Part shown: positions 54,303 to 63,955 of the stretch, piece by piece | How the letters are laid out: every line of letters begins with the position of its first letter | How positions within the stretch are numbered: position 1 is the first letter of the stretch | Source of the DNA: CBDCHC01 sp965217075 | GTDB taxonomy: Bacteria > Pseudomonadota > Gammaproteobacteria > PS1 > Pseudothioglobaceae | Direction of reading: 5' to 3' | DNA: 64,000 nt | Assembly: GCA_965217075.1 (NCBI GenBank) | Contig: CBDCHC010000001.1 | Coordinates: forward strand, 124,001 to 188,000 | Notes under the pieces: model-generated | Databases searched by the model: none | The model's input: the letters and a program-made list of their open reading frames with translations, nothing else | What the model was told of the DNA's origin: nothing | Translations under genes and position numbers: made by a program

Positions 54303-55520
54303 TTAAAATTTAGTATTAGGTATTCTATAGTTATCAACTACAAAGTCAATATCTTTATCACCCCTGCCGCTTAAATTAACTAAAATAGTTTTATTTTTAT
54401 CCATAGTTTTAGCTGCTTTCATTGCATATGCTATAGCGTGGGCAGATTCTAAAGCAGGAATAATGCCTTCTAATTGTGATAATTTATAAAAAGCATCTAC
54501 CGCCTCAATATCATCACATAAAGCAACTTGTGTTCTGCCAATATCTTTTAAATAAGCTTGTTCTGGTCCAACTGATGGATAATCAATACCTGAACCAATA
54601 GAATATACAGGAGCTGGTTCGCCATTTTTATCTTTTAACATTATTGAGTTAAAACCATGCATAATACCTTCGCTACCATAAGTCAAACTTGCTGCATGTT
54701 GGCCAAGTTTTGCGCCCTTTCCAAGCGGCTCAACACCAATTAAATTTACTTGTTTATCATCTAAAAAACCAGCAAAAATACCCATTGCATTAGAACCACC
54801 ACCAACACAAGCTATTATATTATCTGGTAAAGAATTTTCCAACTCATTAAATTGTTCGCGTGCTTCAAAGCCAACAATTGATTGAAAATCTCTTACCATC
54901 ATTGGAAATGGGTGCGGTCCCACTACAGAACCAATACAGTAAATAGCTGTTTCATATTCTACTACATAAGCATTAAAAGCAGAATCGACTGCTTCTTTTA
55001 AAGTTTTAGCTCCAGTAGTTACTGTTATAACTTTAGCACCAAGTATTCTCATCTTTACCACATTGGGATGCTCTTTAATAACATCAACTTCACCCATATG
55101 AATCTCACACTCCAAGCCAAAATAAGCTGCAGCAGTAGCAAGAGCAACACCGTGTTGCCCTGCGCCAGTTTCAGCAATTACTTTTTTTTTACCCAAATGT
55201 TTAGCTAAAATTACTTCAGCCATACAGTGATTAAGTTTATGTGCTCCAGTATGATTAAGATCTTCGCGTTTTAAATAAATCTTAGCGCCATTACAAAATT
55301 TAGTTAGATTTTTAGCGAATGATATTGGTGTAGGACGACCTTGAAAGTGTTTACGTACATATTTTAGTTCCTTGATAAATTCATCTGATTTTTTAATTTT
55401 ATTATATTTTTTAGTAATCTCAAGCATGGGCTTTTCTAACATTGGCGGTAAAAATGCTCCGCCAAATCTACCAAAAAAACCTTTACTATCTGGTTGAAAT
55501 TTTAAATAATTATCTTTCAT
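54303..55520 (-). CDS. trpB: Tryptophan synthase beta chain
   Basis: A 405-residue PLP enzyme. GFFGRFGGAFLPPMLEKPML, the PLP lysine in KREDLNHTGAHKLNH, AETGAGQHGVALATAAA and the phosphate loop CVGGGSNAMG are clear. The start is fixed by GGAG seven bases before ATG 55520. The segment EIHMGEVDVIKEHPNVVKM and CIGSVVGPHPFPMMVRDF differs from the usual TrpB1 of gammaproteobacteria, and trpA is not adjacent. It may have been acquired or serve in indole salvage. Catalytic residues are intact. Confidence 0.9.
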   Translation of the reverse strand: MKDNYLKFQPDSKGFFGRFGGAFLPPMLEKPMLEITKKYNKIKKSDEFIKELKYVRKHFQGRPTPISFAKNLTKFCNGAKIYLKREDLNHTGAHKLNHCMAEVILAKHLGKKKVIAETGAGQHGVALATAAAYFGLECEIHMGEVDVIKEHPNVVKMRILGAKVITVTTGAKTLKEAVDSAFNAYVVEYETAIYCIGSVVGPHPFPMMVRDFQSIVGFEAREQFNELENSLPDNIIACVGGGSNAMGIFAGFLDDKQVNLIGVEPLGKGAKLGQHAASLTYGSEGIMHGFNSIMLKDKNGEPAPVYSIGSGIDYPSVGPEQAYLKDIGRTQVALCDDIEAVDAFYKLSQLEGIIPALESAHAIAYAMKAAKTMDKNKTILVNLSGRGDKDIDFVVDNYRIPNTKF

Positions 55521-55861
55521 GTTATTCTCCGTTAAATACAATTTAAACAATAATAATTATAACATAGAATTTTTTTACTATTTTTTTTAATAGATAAAAA
55601 ACAATCAACAACTTCTATGCTGAATATAGATATTTTTTATATCATAAAAAACTAAATAGCATTATTGAATATAAAAAATTATAGTAATTGCTTTTTTTAA
55701 TTTAATGTAGGCTTAATTCTTACCATAAACTATAAAATGCTCGTTAAGATAAAAATCTAACTCAATAATACAAACAACCTGCTAGCCTTCTTAAAAAAAG
55801 ATTTTTACAACAAGTGATGATTGCTTTCGTTGCTTATAATTACAACTTAAGCCATTTAAAT
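55521..55861. other. Intergenic region between trpB and nth
   Basis: 341 bases without a supported gene. Most is AT-rich. At 55792-55850 a plus-strand frame reads KRFLQQVMIAFVAYNYNLSH, faintly like the end of a DDE transposase, but it is too short to call. The trpB ribosome-binding site (GGAG on the minus strand) sits at its left edge. Confidence 0.4.
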
Positions 55862-56494
55862 TTATATATTTTTTTCTTGATATTCACAAATATCAACTAA
55901 AAAACACTCACTGCAAAGTGGAACACGAGCTTTACAAATATACCTGCCGTGTAATATCATTAAATGATGTGCTGGAATTTTAAATTCATCAGGGATAAAT
56001 TTAATTAATTTTTTTTCTACTTCCAACACTGTTTTGCCACTAGCAATAGCAGTACGGTTAGCAACACGATAAATATGCGTATCAACAGCAATAGTTGGTT
56101 GCCCAAATGCGGTATTAAGAATTACATTAGCAGTTTTACGACCAACTCCTGGTAATGCCTCTAATTCTTTACGGGTTTTTGGTACTTCGCCATTATATTT
56201 TTCTAATAAAATATTGCAAGTTTGAATAATATGCTTAGCTTTAGAGTTAAATAAACCAATGCTTTTAATGATATCGCGTAACTCATCTTCTCCTAATGTT
56301 ATAATTTGCTCAGGGGTGCATGCAGTAGGAAATAATTTATCAGTTACGGCATTAACACTTTTATCAGTTGCTTGTGCTGATAAAGTAACAGCTACTAACA
56401 ACTCAAAAGGGTTAGAGTGATTAAGCTCTGTCGTTGGATTTGGATTATGTTTTAATAATCGAGAAAATATTTCATGTCTAATTTCAGAATTCAT
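55862..56494 (-). CDS. nth: Endonuclease III
   Basis: A 210-residue base-excision glycosylase/AP lyase. LSAQATDKSVNAVT, the helix-hairpin-helix LPGVGRKTANVILN with catalytic lysine, VDTHIYRVANR with catalytic aspartate and the [4Fe-4S] cluster cysteines CKARVPLCSECFLVDIC are all present. It removes oxidised pyrimidines. In many gammaproteobacteria nth follows rnfE; here it stands alone, after a 46-base gap from sbcB. Confidence 0.96.
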   Translation of the reverse strand: MNSEIRHEIFSRLLKHNPNPTTELNHSNPFELLVAVTLSAQATDKSVNAVTDKLFPTACTPEQIITLGEDELRDIIKSIGLFNSKAKHIIQTCNILLEKYNGEVPKTRKELEALPGVGRKTANVILNTAFGQPTIAVDTHIYRVANRTAIASGKTVLEVEKKLIKFIPDEFKIPAHHLMILHGRYICKARVPLCSECFLVDICEYQEKNI

Positions 56495-56540
56495 TGTTTA
56501 TTTAACGCCAAAAAAGAATGATGTATTATACCGTATTTTT

Positions 56541-57950
56541 TTATATTAAATTTTCTATATATAAATTTAACTCATCTAATATTTTGATTTTTTCTGGAAA
56601 ACTTTGTTTTAAGTTTTTTATTTCTTTATCAAAATCAGCAATTGATAAGTAACCATACTCTCCTGATTGTATTCTTTTGCCAATTTCATCATCATAATAA
56701 TTTTTCTCTTTATCACTTAAATATTCCAAATAATTTCTAGCTTTAAAATGTATCCATAATTTATCTAAGCTTTTATCTTTAAATTTAGGTTGATAATTCT
56801 GTATATTATCTATTGTTAAATTAATAATCTTATTAGCACAAATTCTATCATACTTGCTTAAAAAACCAGCGTATAACATTTGTTCTGCATCATTATTTTT
56901 AACAAAATTATTGGTAAAAATTTGGGTTATTTTGTCAGTAATTTTTTCTCTATTAGTTTGTAAAAATTTTAAATGTTTATTGGTTTTATCCATATCAATC
57001 TGTAAATGTTTAACAATTTTTTCATCTTGTAAAAAACTATCTGTAACAAACATTGGTGATTTATTAAAATGCAATTCTTTAATTTGTAATCTATTGGTTC
57101 CTGTTGGTAAATTTTCTGTTTTAGTAAATATTAATTTTTGCAACTCTACTGTAGTTAAGTCTAATAAAATACTTGGATCTTGATCTAAATTAAAAATAAT
57201 AGCACTATTGCCAAGAGCAGAATACTGAGTAGCAACACATCTGCGTGTATTGGCTAATTTATTAGCATACATGCCAGAAGTATGTAATATTGGCTCAAAA
57301 AATTTAATATTATTTTTCACATATGCTTTATTGCGCATTTGCAATGCATAAGCAAATAACTTAGGCTGGGTTTGTTTTATTTTTTTAGCAATAGCAATAG
57401 TAGCATATACATCAGCCAAAGCATCATGTGCATCTGTATGTTTTATACCATTAGCAATAGTTAATTTATCTAATTTAAAAGATGGCACCCCATCAGTTAA
57501 TACCCATTTTAAACTACTATCTTTTTTAAGCGCATAACACATTCTAACAACATCGATAATATCCCATCTAGAATTATTATTTTTATAACTCCAACTATAA
57601 GGGTCAAAAAAATTTCTAAATAAGGTATAACGAGTAAATTCATCATCAAAACGAATATTATTATAACCAACAATACAAGTATCAGCACCAGAAAATTCAG
57701 TATTTATGGTTTTGATAAATTCAAACTCACTTATGCCTTTTTTTGCACATAATTGCGGAGTAATACTAGTAATTAATACTGAAGTTGGCGACGGTAAACA
57801 GTCTTTTGGTGGCTTGCAATATATTTTTTTTGCTGTATTTGGAATTATATTTAACTGAGTATCGGTACGTACACCAGCAAATTGCGCAATGCGTGATGTT
57901 GATGGCTTTAAACCAAAAGTCTCATAATCATACCAATAAAAACTATTCAC
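56541..57950 (-). CDS. sbcB: Exodeoxyribonuclease I
   Basis: A 469-residue DEDDh exonuclease. ExoI is marked by FYWYDYETFGLKPSTSRIAQ (first Asp-Glu pair), IVGYNNIRFDDEFTRY and KHTDAHDALADVYATI. An SH3-like region and a helical C-terminal domain follow, as in E. coli ExoI (475 residues). It degrades single-stranded DNA 3'-5' in mismatch repair and recombination. The start overlaps the metF stop by four bases. Confidence 0.92.
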   Translation of the reverse strand: MNSFYWYDYETFGLKPSTSRIAQFAGVRTDTQLNIIPNTAKKIYCKPPKDCLPSPTSVLITSITPQLCAKKGISEFEFIKTINTEFSGADTCIVGYNNIRFDDEFTRYTLFRNFFDPYSWSYKNNNSRWDIIDVVRMCYALKKDSSLKWVLTDGVPSFKLDKLTIANGIKHTDAHDALADVYATIAIAKKIKQTQPKLFAYALQMRNKAYVKNNIKFFEPILHTSGMYANKLANTRRCVATQYSALGNSAIIFNLDQDPSILLDLTTVELQKLIFTKTENLPTGTNRLQIKELHFNKSPMFVTDSFLQDEKIVKHLQIDMDKTNKHLKFLQTNREKITDKITQIFTNNFVKNNDAEQMLYAGFLSKYDRICANKIINLTIDNIQNYQPKFKDKSLDKLWIHFKARNYLEYLSDKEKNYYDDEIGKRIQSGEYGYLSIADFDKEIKNLKQSFPEKIKILDELNLYIENLI

Positions 57951-58765
57951 CGCAAATTTTGTGCTAATTTTAACGATGGCTCTATATTATTCATAGTATA
58001 AAAATGAAAATCATCTACACCATGATGTTTGAGATTTAAACAAAGTTTATTAACTATATCAAAACCAAAATCTTTAATGGATTGTGTATCATTTTTTTCT
58101 GCATAGTATTGCAATTTTTTACTAATAAAACTTGGGATTTGAGCGTCACACATTTTAGCAAAATTCATCAAATTATTATAATTAATAATAGGCATAATTC
58201 CAGGAATAATAGGTATAGTTACTCCTTTATCATAAACTTCATCACGAAAATATAAAAAAGCATCAATATTATAAAAATATTGGCTAATAGCATAATTAGC
58301 GCCAGCTGCTACTTTATTAACAAAATGTGTTATACCATCTGCATAATTTTTTGCTTGCGGGTGGGTTTCTGGGTATGCTGCTACAATTACCTCAAAATTA
58401 AAGTTTTCTCTGATGAATTCTACTAATTGTTGAGCATAGCTAAAATCACCTATATCACGCATACCAGAAGGAATATCGCCTCTAATAGCTACAATTTTTT
58501 TAATCCCCATTTTTTTATATTTAAACAATAAAGCTAAAATATCATCTTTTTTACTGCCTATACAAGATATATGTGGTACTGCTTCTACACTACTTTGATT
58601 AATCTCATCTATAGCGCTTATAGTAAAATCTGTAGTAGAGCCACCAGCACCAAAAGTAACTGAATAATACTCTGGCTTTATATTAGCTAAGGTTTTATGT
58701 GTTTTGCTAAATTTAGTTTTTGCTATAGTTGTGCGTGGAGGAAAAAACTCAAAACTTATATTCAT
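57947..58765 (-). CDS. metF: 5,10-methylenetetrahydrofolate reductase
   Basis: A 272-residue TIM barrel. ISFEFFPPRT at the N-terminus, SVTFGAGGST, VAIRGDIP, AAYPETHPQAKNYADGITHF, AISQYFYNIDAFLYF and IPIIPGIMPI are the MetF sequence blocks, with the flavin/folate site residues. It makes 5-methyl-THF for methionine synthesis. It ends inside the start of sbcB (four-base overlap). Slightly short but complete. Confidence 0.95.
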   Translation of the reverse strand: MNISFEFFPPRTTIAKTKFSKTHKTLANIKPEYYSVTFGAGGSTTDFTISAIDEINQSSVEAVPHISCIGSKKDDILALLFKYKKMGIKKIVAIRGDIPSGMRDIGDFSYAQQLVEFIRENFNFEVIVAAYPETHPQAKNYADGITHFVNKVAAGANYAISQYFYNIDAFLYFRDEVYDKGVTIPIIPGIMPIINYNNLMNFAKMCDAQIPSFISKKLQYYAEKNDTQSIKDFGFDIVNKLCLNLKHHGVDDFHFYTMNNIEPSLKLAQNLR

Positions 58766-58818
58766 AATTAAATTTTAAAAATTGTATAATTATACACTTA
58801 ACTTATATCTAACAAAAT

Positions 58819-59271
58819 ATGACAAAAATATATTATTTCTTAATGGCATTTTTTTTAATAATATTAGATCAGCTTACTAAAATATTAATTACTAATAATT
58901 TAACTTTAGGGGAAACAATAGTTGTAAATAATTTTTTTAATATAACCTACGTACATAATTACGGCGCTGCTTTTAGTTTATTTGCTAATTATAGTTTTTC
59001 ACGTTACTTATTGCCAATTATATCTATAATTGCTGTTATTGGTATTAGTTTTATTATTGTTAAAACAAAAAAAAGCAATATCTTACGCTTATCAGCACTT
59101 ACTCTAATATTAGCTGGTGCATTTGGTAATTTAATTGATAGATCTCTTAATGGCTTTGTAGTTGATTTTATTAGTTTGCATTATAAAATGTATTATTTTG
59201 CAGTATTTAATTTAGCAGATAGCATGATATCAATTGCTGTGATATTATGGTTATTTAGTAAAAATGACTGA
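58819..59271 (+). CDS. lspA: Lipoprotein signal peptidase
   Basis: A 150-residue protein with four membrane helices. ILDQLTKILI, NITYVHNYGAAFSLF, the first catalytic aspartate in AFGNLIDRSLNGFVVDFI and the second in FAVFNLADSMISIAV are present. It cleaves the signal of prolipoproteins such as those at 23.0 and 36.9 kb. It is divergent from metF and overlaps thiO by eight bases. Confidence 0.96.
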   Translation: MTKIYYFLMAFFLIILDQLTKILITNNLTLGETIVVNNFFNITYVHNYGAAFSLFANYSFSRYLLPIISIIAVIGISFIIVKTKKSNILRLSALTLILAGAFGNLIDRSLNGFVVDFISLHYKMYYFAVFNLADSMISIAVILWLFSKND

Positions 59272-60235
59272 TTTTTTAATCATTGGTGCAGGTATTATTG
59301 GCATGATGAATGCTAGGGAGTTAGTCAAAGAAGGTGCTAGTGTAATATTAGTTGATAAAAATAATTGCGGCAAAGGCGCTTCATGGGCTGGTGGTGGTAT
59401 TATAGCTCCATTATATCCATGGAAATATTCTAAAATTATTAATGAGTTAAGTTTTAAATCACAACAAATGTATCAACAAATTTGTGCTGAATTATTCAAT
59501 ACTACAGGCATTGATGTAGAATATATTAAATCTAATATGTTAATGTTAGATGAGTTTGATAGTGATATAGCGCAAAAATGGCTAAAAAAATATCAAATAA
59601 AATACCAAACAACTAAACAAGGGGCATTATTTAACGTAGCCCAAGTGCGTAATCCAAGAATTCTACAAGCACTTAAAAAAGATTTACAAATAAGTGGGGT
59701 TAAAATAATTGAAAATAAAAAAATTAAACAATTAGTGGTAAAAAACAATAAGGTTTTAGGCGCTGATGATTTAATAGCAAGAAATACTATTATATGTGCT
59801 GGTCCATATGTTAATGACTTAATAATTAGTGATATTTTTCCTGTTAAGGGAGAAATAATTGTTATTTTTGATGCTAGTAAAAGCATACAAAATATTATTT
59901 TAAAAAATAGTAATTACATAGTACCTCGTAAGGATGGCACTATTTTAGTAGGCACTACTTATGAAAATGTTGGTTTTGATACTACATTAAATACTGCTGT
60001 TAAAATTAATTTATTTACTTTTGCAACTAGTATTTTTCCTCATTTGAAAAAATGTCAAATTATTCATCATTGGTGTGGTTTTAGGCCAGGTAGAAAAATT
60101 AATGAACCGATTATTGCTAAAGATGATAAATATGAAAATTTATTTATTAATGGCGGACATTTTGGTAACGGGCTTAATACTGCTCCACAAAATGCTAAAA
60201 AAATGCTAACTATATTAAAGGAGAATAAATGTTAA
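59264..60235 (+). CDS. thiO: Glycine oxidase ThiO
   Basis: A 323-residue FAD-dependent D-amino-acid-oxidase-like enzyme. FLIIGAGIIGMMNARELV is the dinucleotide-binding motif; GKGASWAGGGIIAPLYPW is typical of ThiO; VPRKDGTILVGTTYE and HHWCGFRPGRKINEPII bind substrate and flavin; GGHFGNGLNTAP ends the FAD site. It oxidises glycine to the imine used for the thiazole of thiamine, an oxygen-dependent route. It overlaps lspA and hisF (seven bases). Confidence 0.9.
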   Translation: MTDFLIIGAGIIGMMNARELVKEGASVILVDKNNCGKGASWAGGGIIAPLYPWKYSKIINELSFKSQQMYQQICAELFNTTGIDVEYIKSNMLMLDEFDSDIAQKWLKKYQIKYQTTKQGALFNVAQVRNPRILQALKKDLQISGVKIIENKKIKQLVVKNNKVLGADDLIARNTIICAGPYVNDLIISDIFPVKGEIIVIFDASKSIQNIILKNSNYIVPRKDGTILVGTTYENVGFDTTLNTAVKINLFTFATSIFPHLKKCQIIHHWCGFRPGRKINEPIIAKDDKYENLFINGGHFGNGLNTAPQNAKKMLTILKENKC

Positions 60236-60987
60236 CTAAAAGAATAATTCCTTGTTTAGATGTTGAAAATGGTAGAGTAGTAAAAGGAGTAAAATTTGTA
60301 GAAATTAAAGATGCAGGAGACCCAGTACTTATTGCTAAAAAATATAGTGACGACGGTGCTGATGAGATAATATTTTTAGATATAACTGCTACACATGAAA
60401 ACAGAAAAACTACTATAAATATGGTGCGTGCTATTGCTGGAGAAGTGTTTGTACCTCTTACTGTAGGTGGTGGCATAAAATCTGCTGTTGATGTTAAAAA
60501 TATGTTAGCCGCAGGAGCTGATAAAGTAGCAGTAAATTCTGCTGCTATAAATAACCCAGATTTAATATTTAAATTAGCTAAAACATTTGGTTCACAGTGC
60601 ATAGTTTTGGCAGTTGATGCTAAAAAAATATCACATAATAAATGGCATATATTTACTCATGGTGGTAGAAAAGCCACTAATATTGATGTAATTGATTGGG
60701 TAAAAAAAATGACTGTAAAAGGTGCTGGAGAAATTCTACTTACCTCTATGGACAAAGATGGTACTAAAGATGGTTTTGATTTAGAGCTAACAAAAGCCGT
60801 TAGTAAAGCAACTAAAGTACCTGTTATTGCCTCAGGCGGAGTTGGTAATCTAAAACATTTAATAGATGGTATTATATTAGGCGAGGCTGATGCCGTATTA
60901 GCTGCAAGTATTTTTCATTTTAACGAATATTCTATTACAGCTGCAAAAAAAAATATGCAAAAAGCTGGTATAAAAGTAAGGTTATAG
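60229..60987 (+). CDS. hisF: Imidazole glycerol phosphate synthase cyclase subunit
   Basis: A 252-residue TIM barrel. RIIPCLDVENGRVVKGVKF carries the first catalytic aspartate; LTVGGGIKSAVDVKNML, GADKVAVNSAAI, ILLTSMDKDGTKDGFDLEL (second aspartate) and PVIASGGVGNLKHL follow. It makes IGP and AICAR with HisH, whose gene is not nearby. A ribosome-binding site, AAAGGAGA, lies just before the ATG. It overlaps thiO. hisC is in the 29-39 kb run, so the his genes are dispersed. Confidence 0.96.
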   Translation: MLTKRIIPCLDVENGRVVKGVKFVEIKDAGDPVLIAKKYSDDGADEIIFLDITATHENRKTTINMVRAIAGEVFVPLTVGGGIKSAVDVKNMLAAGADKVAVNSAAINNPDLIFKLAKTFGSQCIVLAVDAKKISHNKWHIFTHGGRKATNIDVIDWVKKMTVKGAGEILLTSMDKDGTKDGFDLELTKAVSKATKVPVIASGGVGNLKHLIDGIILGEADAVLAASIFHFNEYSITAAKKNMQKAGIKVRL

Positions 60988-61051
60988 TACAAAAACTCAT
61001 ATAAAGAAAATTAATTACACTATAATCATGCTTTTACTTACTAGGTTATAA

Positions 61052-62176
61052 ATGACAAGAATTATTATTATTGGTGCTGGTTTTGCTGGTCTTAGTGCTA
61101 TTAAAACTATTCGAAAACTTAGCAAAACAACTAAAATAACTCTTATATCACCTAAAGCAGAATTTATTTATTTGCCCAGCCTTATCTGGATTCCATCTGG
61201 TTTAGCCAAGGAAAAAGATATAAGAATTCCTCTTAATATTTTTTTAAAACGTATGGATGTTTTACATATCGGCGACGAGGTAATAGGGTTTCAAGACGAT
61301 GGTAGAACTGTTGTTACCAAAAGAAATAGCTATCAAAATGATGCTGTTATTATATGTTCTGGTGGTAAATTTATTAAAAACTTACCAGGTATAGAGCACA
61401 CCATCACCCCATGCGAAGGTTTATCTGCTGCTAATAAAATTAAAGAAAAATTAAAGAAGCTAACAAGTGGTAATATAGCAATTGGTTTTTCTGGTAATCC
61501 AAAAGAGCCGTCTGCTATGCGTGGCGGGCCAATGTTTGAATTTTTATTTGCTATTGATACTCAGTTAAAACAAGAAAAAAGACGCGATAAATTTAATTTA
61601 ATATTTTTTACTCCAGCAGAAAAACCAGGAGCAAGATTAGGCGATAAAGCAGTTGCAGGACTATTAAATGAAATGAAAAAACGAAATATTAAAACACATT
61701 TAGGTCATAAAATAATATCTTTTAGTGAAAATAAAGTTATTACTGCAGACGGAGAAATAACTGCTGATATGATTTTATTTATGCCTGGTATGACCGGTAA
61801 TGACTGGTTTAAAAACAGTAATCTAGAACTTAGCGATGGTGGTCTTATTGTAGCTGATAAATTCTGTCAAACTTCTGCTAAAAATGTATTTGTAGCTGGT
61901 GACGCCGGCTCGTTTCCTGGACCAGATTGGATGCCAAAACAAGCACATATGGCAGATTTACAATCAATAGCTGCAAGCAAAAATGCTTATAATTTATTAA
62001 ATAATAAAGCAGCTAGTCATTCCTTTAAAGTAGAGCTTATTTGCATTATAGATTCTTTAAATAAAGGTATTTTGGTTAAACGTACAGAAAAAACACAACA
62101 AATTTTACCAAATTGTAGAATTTTTCATTTATTAAAAAAACTTTTTGCTTGGTGGTATTTACGCAACTATCGTTAA
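61052..62176 (+). CDS. SQR/FccB-like NAD(P)/FAD-dependent flavoprotein
   Basis: A 374-residue two-dinucleotide-domain flavoprotein. IIIIGAGFAGLSAIKTIRKL binds FAD, EFIYLPSLIWIPSG is typical of sulfide:quinone reductases and flavocytochrome c, and VFVAGDAGSFPGPDWMPKQA is the second FAD motif. A cysteine in ITPCEGLSAA aligns with the first SQR redox cysteine and one in ELICIIDS with the third. Where SQR has a cysteine before GPAYEF, this protein reads SAMRGGPMFEFL, without one. It may be a sulfide-related or a different quinone-linked oxidoreductase. A TATAAT lies at 61021-61026. Confidence 0.75.
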   Translation: MTRIIIIGAGFAGLSAIKTIRKLSKTTKITLISPKAEFIYLPSLIWIPSGLAKEKDIRIPLNIFLKRMDVLHIGDEVIGFQDDGRTVVTKRNSYQNDAVIICSGGKFIKNLPGIEHTITPCEGLSAANKIKEKLKKLTSGNIAIGFSGNPKEPSAMRGGPMFEFLFAIDTQLKQEKRRDKFNLIFFTPAEKPGARLGDKAVAGLLNEMKKRNIKTHLGHKIISFSENKVITADGEITADMILFMPGMTGNDWFKNSNLELSDGGLIVADKFCQTSAKNVFVAGDAGSFPGPDWMPKQAHMADLQSIAASKNAYNLLNNKAASHSFKVELICIIDSLNKGILVKRTEKTQQILPNCRIFHLLKKLFAWWYLRNYR

Positions 62177-62365
62177 TACTAATAAAAAAATTAAAATAAT
62201 ATTTAAAAATATAATCTTTTATTTATAAATACTAATAATAATTAATAATCAAGATAATATGCATCTTAAGCTACTTTTTAACTACCAAATAATAAATAAA
62301 TTAAGTATAATACTATATTATATAAATGATTAGTCTATTATTTGTCTTGATTTTTAATTATTAAA

Positions 62366-63955
62366 ATGCTAAATATTATCCGAAATAAAGTTAGTTTTTT
62401 ACTAACTAAACTTAAACAAATAAGATTATCTTATATTACATTTACTATAATTTTTACTACTATATCGTATTTTATTTTTAATATTTTAATTTTAGATAAA
62501 TTTACCAAATGGTTTCTTATTGGCAATAATATTGATTATATTGGCTTAATAGCATTTTTTCTTATCGGTCTGCTACTTGTTATAACGGTTTTTATACTAC
62601 TAGCGCACAAATGGACGCTTAAATTACTGGCTATTATCTTTACCATATTTAATGCATCTTCTACTTATTTTATTGCTACATATAATGTAGCAATAGATAA
62701 AACTATGATAGAAAATATTCTACATACTGATTTTTCAGAATCATTAGGATTATTAACAACTCATATGTTGCCTTATTTGTTATTAATTTCTATTATCTCT
62801 TTTGTGGTTATTTTTATCAAAATTGATTTTGGACATAGTTTTAAATATATATTTAAATCTTTATTAGTTGCCTTTATATCTTTTGGGTGTGCTGTAATAT
62901 TGCTTTATTGGCAGTTCACTAGCATACACAGAGCAGCTAATCAATCATCAAAATACATTTTTTATCAGCTCGTGCCTGTAAATTATATGAGTGAAATTAT
63001 AGGAATAATACAAAATAATATATCTCCGTATTTTAATTCTGATGTAAAACATACTAAAATTATAGCAAAACAAAAAGATAACAATAATCTAGTAGTAGTT
63101 CTCGCTATAGGAGAAAGCTCTAGACAAAAAAATTTTAGTATTTATGGATACAATAGAAAAATTACTAATCCTCTATTATTAAAACAAAAAAATCTCCATA
63201 TCTTAAATGGCATAGCTCGCTTTAGCTCAACTATATACGCCTTACCAGAGATATTAGAAAAAGATGATATAAAACTAACTTCTATTACCAAAAAAGTAGG
63301 TATTAAGACATTTTGTTATGTAAATTATACTCTTTATGATAATTGCAAAGATGTGGGGGAAATAAATGTAGAAGATACAAAATGTACTCATGGTGATAGC
63401 TGTTATGATGAGGATGTGATTCCTCTTTTATCTAAAAACCTATCATCATATAAATCTGGCAAAAGATTTATTGTACTACATATGGGTGGAGGTAGTCATG
63501 GGCCTTCTTATAAAAACAGACACCCAAAAGAGTTTCAAAGATTTAATCCTCAGTGTCTTGAAGCAGATATATTTAATAATTGTAGCAAAGAAGAGCTATA
63601 CAATTCATACGATAATACGATACTCTATGTAGATTATGTTGTAGATAAAACGATAAAAACATTAGATGATTCTGGTGTGCCTTATATTTTTATATATCTC
63701 TCGGATCACGGCGAATCGCTAATGGAAAATGGCAATATATTTCATGGCATGCCTCCTGGTATATCGCTACCAGCTGAGCAAGCTCATGTCCCTTTAATTA
63801 TAAAATCTTCAATACCTATACATATAAAAAAATTTACTAAATATTATCAACAAGATATATTTAGTACAATATTAGATTTATTATCAATAAAAATTGATAT
63901 TCTTAATGAGAATAGAGTTTTTATAAAAAACCTAATATCAAAGAAAAAAAAATAA
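62366..63955 (+). CDS. eptA: Phosphoethanolamine transferase, EptA-type (lipid A)
   Basis: A 529-residue inner-membrane protein with five N-terminal membrane helices (to about residue 190) and a periplasmic sulfatase-fold domain. Zn-binding IGESSRQKNFSIYGYNR, the likely nucleophilic threonine in ARFSSTIYALPEIL, HMGGGSHGPSYKNRHPKEF, CSKEELYNSYDNTILYVDYV and SDHGESLMENG are present, and paired cysteines recall the EptA disulfides. It adds phosphoethanolamine to lipid A or core sugars, which usually lowers sensitivity to cationic peptides. It ends 45 bases before the window edge and is complete. Confidence 0.88.
   Translation: MLNIIRNKVSFLLTKLKQIRLSYITFTIIFTTISYFIFNILILDKFTKWFLIGNNIDYIGLIAFFLIGLLLVITVFILLAHKWTLKLLAIIFTIFNASSTYFIATYNVAIDKTMIENILHTDFSESLGLLTTHMLPYLLLISIISFVVIFIKIDFGHSFKYIFKSLLVAFISFGCAVILLYWQFTSIHRAANQSSKYIFYQLVPVNYMSEIIGIIQNNISPYFNSDVKHTKIIAKQKDNNNLVVVLAIGESSRQKNFSIYGYNRKITNPLLLKQKNLHILNGIARFSSTIYALPEILEKDDIKLTSITKKVGIKTFCYVNYTLYDNCKDVGEINVEDTKCTHGDSCYDEDVIPLLSKNLSSYKSGKRFIVLHMGGGSHGPSYKNRHPKEFQRFNPQCLEADIFNNCSKEELYNSYDNTILYVDYVVDKTIKTLDDSGVPYIFIYLSDHGESLMENGNIFHGMPPGISLPAEQAHVPLIIKSSIPIHIKKFTKYYQQDIFSTILDLLSIKIDILNENRVFIKNLISKKKK

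Noticed and set aside
55792..55850. Possible transposase C-terminal remnant (AFVAYNYNLSH)
   Set aside because: Too short and too AT-biased to separate from chance; no inverted repeats or other insertion-sequence parts nearby.
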